This document shows positions 53,159 through 57,850 of a DNA stretch of 57,850 bases, in pieces. This stretch comes from Bacillota bacterium. Lineage in GTDB: Bacteria > Bacillota > Clostridia > Peptostreptococcales > Anaerovoracaceae. Below the pieces are notes generated by a model, which was not told the DNA's origin, did no database searches, and saw nothing but the letters and a program-made list of their open reading frames with translations. Within the stretch, counting starts at the first letter, position 1, and every line of letters starts with the position of its first letter. Location: assembly GCA_017557505.1 (NCBI GenBank), contig JAFYYP010000018.1:1-57850 (forward strand), written 5' to 3'. The position numbers were made by a program, and so were the translations under genes.

Positions 53159-54577
53159 ATGGCAAAGACGTTTACGGATTACACGCCCAAAGAGATCGTG
53201 GCGGAACTCGATAAATACATCATCGGCCAGGAGAGCGCCAAGCGTTCCGTGGCGGTCGCGCTGCGCAACCGTTACAGGCGCAACCAGCTGTCCGACGAAA
53301 TGCGGGAAGAGATCTCCCCGAAGAACATCCTGATGATGGGCCCGACGGGCGTCGGCAAGACCGAGATCGCCCGCAGGCTCGCCAAGCTGATGGACGCGCC
53401 TTTCGTCAAGGTCGAGGCGACGAAGTTCACGGAAGTGGGCTACGTCGGCCGCGACGTGGATTCCATGGTGCGCGACCTGATGGAGGCTTCCATGCGGGTC
53501 ACGAAGCAGAAGCACATGGAGGAAAAGTACGAAGCCGCAGGGCAGCTGGCAGAGGAGAAGATCATCGAAGCCATCATCCCCGGCAAGAAGAAGCCTGCCG
53601 GCGAGACCGTGCGCGGACCCTTCGATTTCCTGATGGGCAGAGGCACGGCGACCTATACGCAGACGAACGAGAAAATCGAGGAGCATAAAGAACCCGTCGA
53701 GAGCGAGACCGAACTCGCCCGGGAACAGGTGCGCCAGCAGCTCAGAGAAGGCCTGCTCGAAGAACAATATATCGAGATCGACGTGCAGGAACAGCCCAAA
53801 GAGAACAACCTCGACGTGTCGCAGGGCGGCATGATCAGCCTTGGCAGCATCTTCGGCGACGCTATGCCCAAGCGCACGAAGAAAAAGAACGTCAAGGTGA
53901 AGGACGCCCGCAAGATCCTGACCGAACAGGAAGCCCAGAACATGATCGACATGGACCAGGTGACCCAGGAAGCGCTGGACAACTGCGAGCAGAACGGTAT
54001 CATCTTCATCGACGAGATCGACAAGATCGCCGGATCCGGCTACAAGAGCGGCGCGGACGTGTCCAGAGAAGGCGTGCAGAGAGACATCCTGCCCATCGTC
54101 GAAGGCAGCGTCGTCAATACGAAGTACGGCCCGGTCAAGACTGACCACGTGCTGTTCATCGGCGCAGGCGCGTTCCACGTATCCCGTCCGACAGATCTCA
54201 TCCCCGAACTGCAGGGCCGCTTCCCGATCCGCGTGGAACTGGAGAACCTCACGAAGGAAGATTTCGTGCGCATCCTCACCGAGCCCGACAACGCGCTCTT
54301 AAAGCAGCATAAAGCGCTGCTGGAGACCGAAGGCGTCGAGATCGAATTCACGCCCGAAGCGGTGGACGAGATCGCGTCCATGGCCTTCATGGTGAACGAG
54401 CAGACCGAGAACATCGGCGCCAGAAGGCTGCACACAGTCATGGAAAAGCTGTTGGAGGACATCTCCTACAACCTTCCTGACGAGAACACCAAAAATATTT
54501 CCATCACGCCGGAGTACGTCCGCGAGAAGTTCGAAGAACAGATCCACGAGGACGATATCGACCGGTTCATCCTGTAA
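53159..54577 (+). CDS. hslU: HslU ATPase subunit of the HslVU protease
   Basis: 472 residues. [16 protein letters not shown] start, Walker [12 protein letters not shown], pore loop [12 protein letters not shown], a charged I-domain from about 110 to 240, Walker [13 protein letters not shown] and the C-terminal sensor-2 region [20 protein letters not shown]. It ends in the docking tail DIDRFIL. It unfolds substrates for HslV. AAGGAGGCAGCC precedes the ATG. codY, often next, is absent; hflX follows immediately. Confidence 0.97.
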   Translation: MAKTFTDYTPKEIVAELDKYIIGQESAKRSVAVALRNRYRRNQLSDEMREEISPKNILMMGPTGVGKTEIARRLAKLMDAPFVKVEATKFTEVGYVGRDVDSMVRDLMEASMRVTKQKHMEEKYEAAGQLAEEKIIEAIIPGKKKPAGETVRGPFDFLMGRGTATYTQTNEKIEEHKEPVESETELAREQVRQQLREGLLEEQYIEIDVQEQPKENNLDVSQGGMISLGSIFGDAMPKRTKKKNVKVKDARKILTEQEAQNMIDMDQVTQEALDNCEQNGIIFIDEIDKIAGSGYKSGADVSREGVQRDILPIVEGSVVNTKYGPVKTDHVLFIGAGAFHVSRPTDLIPELQGRFPIRVELENLTKEDFVRILTEPDNALLKQHKALLETEGVEIEFTPEAVDEIASMAFMVNEQTENIGARRLHTVMEKLLEDISYNLPDENTKNISITPEYVREKFEEQIHEDDIDRFIL

Positions 54578-55870
54578 ATGATACGGATCAGAGAAGACGG
54601 AACGGTCGTAGACAGAGAAGAATACAGAGCGATCCTCGTGGGCGTTTCGCTCGGCGAAGACATCGACTACTCCATGGAGGAGCTGAAAGGTCTCGCGGAG
54701 GCGGACGGCATCGAGGTGCTGGGCATCATGACCCAGAACGTCGAAAAGATCAACGCGGCCCATTTTCTCGGCAGCGGCAAGCTGAAGGAGCTCGCTGAAT
54801 TCGTGGAGAACATGGAGGCCGATCTTGTCGTATTCAACGACGAGCTGTCCGGCATGCAGCTGCGCAACATCGAAGACGTCTGCGGCTGCCGCATCATCGA
54901 CCGCACCATCCTGATCCTCGATATCTTCGCTGACCGCGCGACGTCCATGGAGGGCAAACTCCAGGTCGAGCTGGCCCAGCTGCAGTACCGCATGCCGAGG
55001 CTGCTGGGCTTCGGTAAATCGCTGTCGCGTCTGGGCGGCGGCATCGGCACGAGAGGCCCCGGCGAAACGAAGCTCGAGACCGACCGCCGGCATATCCAGC
55101 ACCGCATGGACGAGATCAAGAAGACCATCGCGGAAGTCAAGGCGAACCGCAGCGTGCAGAGAAGCCGCCGGCAGAAGTCCGGTCTTCCGGTCGCGGCGCT
55201 CGTGGGCTATACGAACGCGGGAAAATCCTCCATCATGAACCGCCTGCTCGCGGCGAGTGAAAAAGAGGAGAAGCAGGTCTTCGAAAAGGATATGCTGTTC
55301 GCGACGCTCGATACGGCGCAGCGGCTCATCACGCTCGACGACCGCTGCAGCTTCATCCTGATCGATACGGTCGGCTTTGTCAGCAAGCTGCCGCACGCGC
55401 TCGTGGACGCCTTCAAGGCGACGCTCGAAGAGGTAACGTACGCGGATCTGCTGATCCACGTCGTGGACGCCTCGTTCGAGGGCAGCGACTTCCAGACCGA
55501 AGTGACCCGCAGCGTGCTCAAAGAGCTCGGTGCGGATGAAAAGCCCATTCTGACCGTATACAATAAAACGGACCTCGTCGACCCGGAAATGCTGGCCGAA
55601 AAGCAGCTGACGTCCGGCAAGGACAGCTGCTTCGTATCCACGAAGACGGGCGCAGGCTATGAAGAGCTGCTCGCGAAGATCCGCGCGGGCCTGTTCGCGG
55701 ACCTGCAGACCGTGCGGCTGCTGATCCCTTACGATAAGGGCAGCGCTGTTTCTGCCATCCTGGCGAAGACGACGCCGTCTGAAGTCAAATACGAAGAGAA
55801 CGGTACGCTTCTCACTGTCGATCTGAACGAAGAGGACAGGGGACGCTACCGCGAATACATTCTGCAATGA
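54578..55870 (+). CDS. hflX: GTPase HflX
   Basis: 430 residues. The N-terminal HflX domain has LGSGKLKELAEFV and the glycine-rich LGGGIGTRGPGETKLETDRR linker. The G domain has GYTNAGKSSIMN (G1), DTVGFVSKLPH (G3) and YNKTDLV (G4). It rescues and splits stalled ribosomes under stress. The ATG follows the hslU stop with no gap and no clear ribosome site, so it depends on translational coupling. yigZ overlaps its end by 4 bases. Confidence 0.95.
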   Translation: MIRIREDGTVVDREEYRAILVGVSLGEDIDYSMEELKGLAEADGIEVLGIMTQNVEKINAAHFLGSGKLKELAEFVENMEADLVVFNDELSGMQLRNIEDVCGCRIIDRTILILDIFADRATSMEGKLQVELAQLQYRMPRLLGFGKSLSRLGGGIGTRGPGETKLETDRRHIQHRMDEIKKTIAEVKANRSVQRSRRQKSGLPVAALVGYTNAGKSSIMNRLLAASEKEEKQVFEKDMLFATLDTAQRLITLDDRCSFILIDTVGFVSKLPHALVDAFKATLEEVTYADLLIHVVDASFEGSDFQTEVTRSVLKELGADEKPILTVYNKTDLVDPEMLAEKQLTSGKDSCFVSTKTGAGYEELLAKIRAGLFADLQTVRLLIPYDKGSAVSAILAKTTPSEVKYEENGTLLTVDLNEEDRGRYREYILQ

Positions 55871-56484
55871 ACCGTTACACGACCGTCGCACAAGAGGCGA
55901 GCGCGGAGCAGGTGATCGACCGCTCCCGTTTTATCGCCCATATCGCCCGCGCGTTTTCCAAGGAGGAGGCTGACGCCTATATCTCTTCCATCCGCGCACA
56001 GTACAGGGACGCCACGCACAACGTTCCCGCGTTTATCGTGGGCGAAAAGAGCGAACTGAAGTGGACGTCCGACGACGGTGAGCCCCAGGGAACGTCCGGC
56101 CCTCCGATGCTGCAAATGCTGGAAAGAGAAGGGTTGACGAACGTCGTGTGCGTCGTGACACGTTATTTCGGCGGCATCAAGCTCGGCACCGGCGGTCTCG
56201 TGCGCGCCTACACGTCCAGCGCGAAACTGGCTCTGGAAGCAGCTGGCAAGCATACCGTGAAGGACGTTTCGGTCCTGACCGTAACGATCCCGTATACGCT
56301 ATTAGGCAAAATACAGAACATAGAAAAGAACGAACCGTTTACAATCGAGCAGATCAACTATACGGATGCAGTCGATCTTACACTGCATATGGATCTCGAA
56401 GACGAAGACAGAGTCCAGGCTCTTTTGATGGAATTGAGTGCGGGAACGGTTCAGATCCACTCCATAACCCATTGTATTGAATAG
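55867..56484 (+). CDS. yigZ: YigZ/IMPACT family protein (UPF0029)
   Basis: 205 residues. RSRFIAHIARAFSKEEADAYI, DDGEPQGTSGPPML and the signature VVTRYFGGIKLGTGGLVRAYT of the Impact N-terminal domain, followed by a ferredoxin-like C-domain, are clear. The YvyE/YigZ group has proposed roles linked to ribosome or translation control, fitting its ATGA overlap with hflX. No terminator is seen before the tRNA operon promoter. Confidence 0.93.
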   Translation: MNRYTTVAQEASAEQVIDRSRFIAHIARAFSKEEADAYISSIRAQYRDATHNVPAFIVGEKSELKWTSDDGEPQGTSGPPMLQMLEREGLTNVVCVVTRYFGGIKLGTGGLVRAYTSSAKLALEAAGKHTVKDVSVLTVTIPYTLLGKIQNIEKNEPFTIEQINYTDAVDLTLHMDLEDEDRVQALLMELSAGTVQIHSITHCIE

Positions 56485-56572
56485 TGTTGCCGAGGGGTGG
56501 CGCGAGGGAAAGGGTGCCCTGCGACAGGACTCCGAGGCCTGAAAAAACTTGCAAGAAACTGCAAATTTTCAG

Positions 56573-56601
56573 TTGACAAAACAGCCTTCCATCTATATAA
56601 T
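56573..56601 (+). promoter_or_regulatory. consensus promoter of the tRNA operon
   Basis: TTGACA at 56573-56578, 17 bases, TATAAT at 56596-56601: a perfect consensus pair, as expected for stable RNA. The first tRNA begins 36 bases downstream. Confidence 0.9.
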
Positions 56602-56637
56602 TCATTAATGTGCCGACCAAAAAGAAGGCACGAGGGC

Positions 56638-56713
56638 GGGCGTATAGCTCAGCTGGGAGAGCATCTGCCTTACAAGCAGAGGGTCGTAGGTTCGAGCCCT
56701 GCTACGCCCACCA
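56638..56713 (+). tRNA. tRNA-Val (anticodon TAC)
   Basis: Acceptor GGGCGTA/TACGCCC, anticodon loop TTACAA, T arm GGTTCGAGCCC, encoded CCA. First of twelve tandem tRNAs. Confidence 0.95.
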
Positions 56714-56722
56714 AACTTTTGC

Positions 56723-56799
56723 GGCCCGGTAGTTCAGTTGGTTAGAATGCCAGCCTGTCACGCTGGAGGTCACCGGTTCGAGCCCGGTTCGGGTCGCCA
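56723..56799 (+). tRNA. tRNA-Asp (anticodon GTC)
   Basis: Acceptor starts GGCCCGG, paired with two G-T pairs to TCGGGTC. Anticodon arm CCAGC-CTGTCAC-GCTGG, encoded CCA. Confidence 0.94.
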
Positions 56800-56834
56800 T
56801 TTTTTTTAACAATTAAATAGCATAAGTGCGTTTT

Positions 56835-56909
56835 GCTGGCGTGGCTCAATGGCAGAGCAGCTGATTTGTAATCAGCAGGTTGTTGGTTCGACTCCGATCG
56901 CCAGCTCCA
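56835..56909 (+). tRNA. tRNA-Thr (anticodon TGT)
   Basis: Acceptor GCTGGCG/CGCCAGC, anticodon arm CTGAT-TTGTAA-TCAG, T discriminator, encoded CCA. Confidence 0.95.
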
Positions 56910-56917
56910 TATTCTGT

Positions 56918-57002
56918 GGAGGGATTCCCGAGTGGCCAAAGGGGGCGGACTGTAAATCCGTTAGCTGAGCTTTCGATGGTTCAAATCCATCTCCCTCCAC
57001 CA
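56918..57002 (+). tRNA. tRNA-Tyr (anticodon GTA)
   Basis: Long variable arm of class II type, acceptor GGAGGGA/TCCCTCC, anticodon arm CGGA-CTGTAAA-TCCG, encoded CCA; 85 bases. Confidence 0.95.
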
Positions 57003-57009
57003 TTTTTAT

Positions 57010-57084
57010 GCGGAAGTGGCTCAGGGGTAGAGCATCGCCTTGCCAAGGCGAGGGTCGCGAGTTCGAATCTCGTCTTCCGCTCCA
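57010..57084 (+). tRNA. tRNA-Gly (anticodon GCC)
   Basis: Acceptor GCGGAAG/CTTCCGC, anticodon arm TCGCC-TTGCCAA-GGCGA, encoded CCA. Confidence 0.95.
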
Positions 57085-57087
57085 TCT

Positions 57088-57161
57088 GCGGATGTAGTTC
57101 AATGGTAGAACTTCAGCCTTCCAAGCTGATAGCGTGAGTTCGATTCTCATCATCCGCTCCA
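57088..57161 (+). tRNA. tRNA-Gly (anticodon TCC)
   Basis: Acceptor GCGGATG/CATCCGC, anticodon arm CAGC-CTTCCAA-GCTG, encoded CCA. Second glycine isoacceptor, 3 bases after the first. Confidence 0.95.
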
Positions 57162-57193
57162 GCAAGAGCCGGTCTACGCAGCCGGCATATCGT

Positions 57194-57270
57194 GGGCTCA
57201 TAGCTCAGTTGGATAGAGCAACGGTCTTCTAAACCGTGTGTCGGAGGTTCGAATCCCCCTGGGCTCACCA
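57194..57270 (+). tRNA. tRNA-Arg (anticodon TCT)
   Basis: Acceptor GGGCTCA pairs with TGGGCTC through G-T pairs. Anticodon arm ACGGT-CTTCTAA-ACCGT, encoded CCA. Reads AGA/AGG. Confidence 0.94.
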
Positions 57271-57277
57271 ATTTCAG

Positions 57278-57352
57278 TGGGGTATAGCCAAGCGGTAAGG
57301 CAACGGACTTTGACTCCGTCATGCGTAGGTTCAAATCCTGCTACCCCAGCCA
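57278..57352 (+). tRNA. tRNA-Gln (anticodon TTG)
   Basis: Acceptor TGGGGTA/TACCCCA with the unusual first T typical of tRNA-Gln, anticodon arm ACGGA-CTTTGAC-TCCGT, encoded CCA. Confidence 0.95.
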
Positions 57353-57356
57353 TTGC

Positions 57357-57432
57357 GACCCATTAGCTCAGGTGGCAGAGCACTTGACTTTTAATCAAGG
57401 TGTCCCGAGTTCGAGTCTCGGATGGGTCACCA
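57357..57432 (+). tRNA. tRNA-Lys (anticodon TTT)
   Basis: Acceptor GACCCAT/ATGGGTC, anticodon arm CTTGA-CTTTTAA-TCAAG, encoded CCA. Confidence 0.95.
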
Positions 57433-57456
57433 AAAAAGTTTTAGGACCTACGATAC

Positions 57457-57545
57457 GGAGAGGTGTCCGAGCGGTTTAAGGAGCTAGTCTTGAAAACTAG
57501 TGATGCAGCAATGCACCGTGGGTTCGAATCCCACTCTCTCCGCCA
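57457..57545 (+). tRNA. tRNA-Ser (anticodon TGA)
   Basis: Class II with long variable arm, acceptor beginning GGAGAGG, anticodon arm CTAGT-CTTGAAA-ACTAG, G discriminator, encoded CCA. It reads serine UCA codons; it is not tRNA-Sec, whose anticodon is TCA. Confidence 0.94.
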
Positions 57546-57580
57546 TAAGCCTTCCGCATCCCACAGATCATTTTCAGCAC

Positions 57581-57673
57581 GGAGAAGTACTCAAGTGGCT
57601 GAAGAGGACGGTTTGCTAAACCGTTAGGGTTCGATTACGGGCCGCATGGGTTCAAATCCCATCTTCTCCGCCA
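57581..57673 (+). tRNA. tRNA-Ser (anticodon GCT)
   Basis: Class II, 93 bases, acceptor GGAGAAG/CTTCTCC, anticodon arm ACGGT-TTGCTAA-ACCGT, G discriminator, encoded CCA. Confidence 0.94.
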
Positions 57674-57715
57674 TATTTTGTGGCTAGTGTGACATACACC
57701 TGAAGGGACCGATAC

Positions 57716-57791
57716 AGGGGTATAGCTCAGTTGGTAGAGCAGCGGTCTCCAAAACCGCGTGCCGAGGGTTCAAGTCCTTCTGCCCCTGCCA
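57716..57791 (+). tRNA. tRNA-Trp (anticodon CCA)
   Basis: Acceptor AGGGGTA/TGCCCCT with one T-G pair, anticodon arm GCGGT-CTCCAAA-ACCGC, G discriminator, encoded CCA. Last of the cluster. Confidence 0.95.
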
Positions 57792-57796
57792 GTAAT

Positions 57797-57829
57797 AAAA
57801 GGATCCACAAAAAGGTGGATCCTTTTTTT
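57797..57829 (+). terminator. terminator of the tRNA operon
   Basis: GGATCCAC (57801-57808) pairs with GTGGATCC (57815-57822), flanked by AAAA and a run of seven T. Confidence 0.94.
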
Positions 57830-57850
57830 ATGCTTATAGAGATGAAAAGG

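Noticed and set aside
56742-57334. Several minus- and plus-strand open frames over the tRNA cluster (for example with NSRPSPWQGDALPLSH-like peptides)
   Set aside because: They are well-known spurious translations of tandem tRNA genes; each lies across complete tRNA cloverleaves.
57457-57545. tRNA with anticodon TGA as selenocysteine tRNA
   Set aside because: The Sec anticodon is TCA; this is a standard tRNA-Ser for UCA codons, with the normal seven-pair acceptor.

Overview
The window reads as a stretch of chromosome from an anaerobic, fermentative Firmicute, most likely a Clostridia-class organism with an unusually G+C-rich genome. Lines counted by hand in housekeeping genes reach about 65% G+C. 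The reasons are gene content (citrate lyase genes, an FeoA-FeoB fusion, a ferredoxin-EtfA/EtfB/acyl-CoA dehydrogenase set, ThiI with its own cysteine desulfurase, RNase Y, HslVU, NrdR, selenocysteine use), strong AGGAGG ribosome sites, TTGACA/TATAAT promoters and tRNA genes with encoded CCA. The family cannot be fixed from the sequence alone.

Layout: 1-2.9 kb holds the 3' end of citF, an inverted esterase gene and a citX-citG fusion. 3-5.4 kb is feoAB behind a promoter whose spacer is a DtxR/MntR-like palindrome. 5.5-13.8 kb carries a hydrolase, an S-layer-anchored 5'-nucleotidase, a cation/proton antiporter with a DUF1836 partner, and an acyl-CoA synthetase. 13.8-20.3 kb is a co-directional run of accessory genes, partly AT-richer: a metzincin-like lipoprotein, PfkB kinase, NapH-like ferredoxin, cyclase, an AAC(6')-Ie-like acetyltransferase, flavodoxin, hydrolase, lipoprotein and GNAT. 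20.3-29.7 kb has a MATE pump, nrdR-cmk-WYL-ABC transporter, and a HAD/aldo-keto reductase/split D-glutamate cyclase operon.

29.7-34.2 kb has a LexA-type SOS box in front of a small protein gene, then an MBL hydrolase, maf-radC-minD (a mreBCD/minC-less version of the Firmicute cluster) and selD. selD is itself a selenoprotein gene with an in-frame TGA at codon 17 and a downstream SECIS-like hairpin. 34.5-38.4 kb is rny, a cysteine desulfurase and thiI. 38.5-41.8 kb is an acyl-CoA dehydrogenase/EtfB/ferredoxin-EtfA operon of the electron-bifurcating CarCDE type.

41.86-42.30 kb has no convincing gene but folds on paper into two large nested RNA domains and is the best candidate for something undescribed. 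42.3-47.6 kb carries yraN (apparently leaderless), proC, ybaK, a zinc alcohol dehydrogenase, and an inverted SDR/amidohydrolase pair. 47.7-56.5 kb is the classic comM-dprA-topA-hslV-hslU series followed by hflX and yigZ. The window closes with a 12-gene tRNA operon driven by a consensus promoter and ended by a strong terminator.
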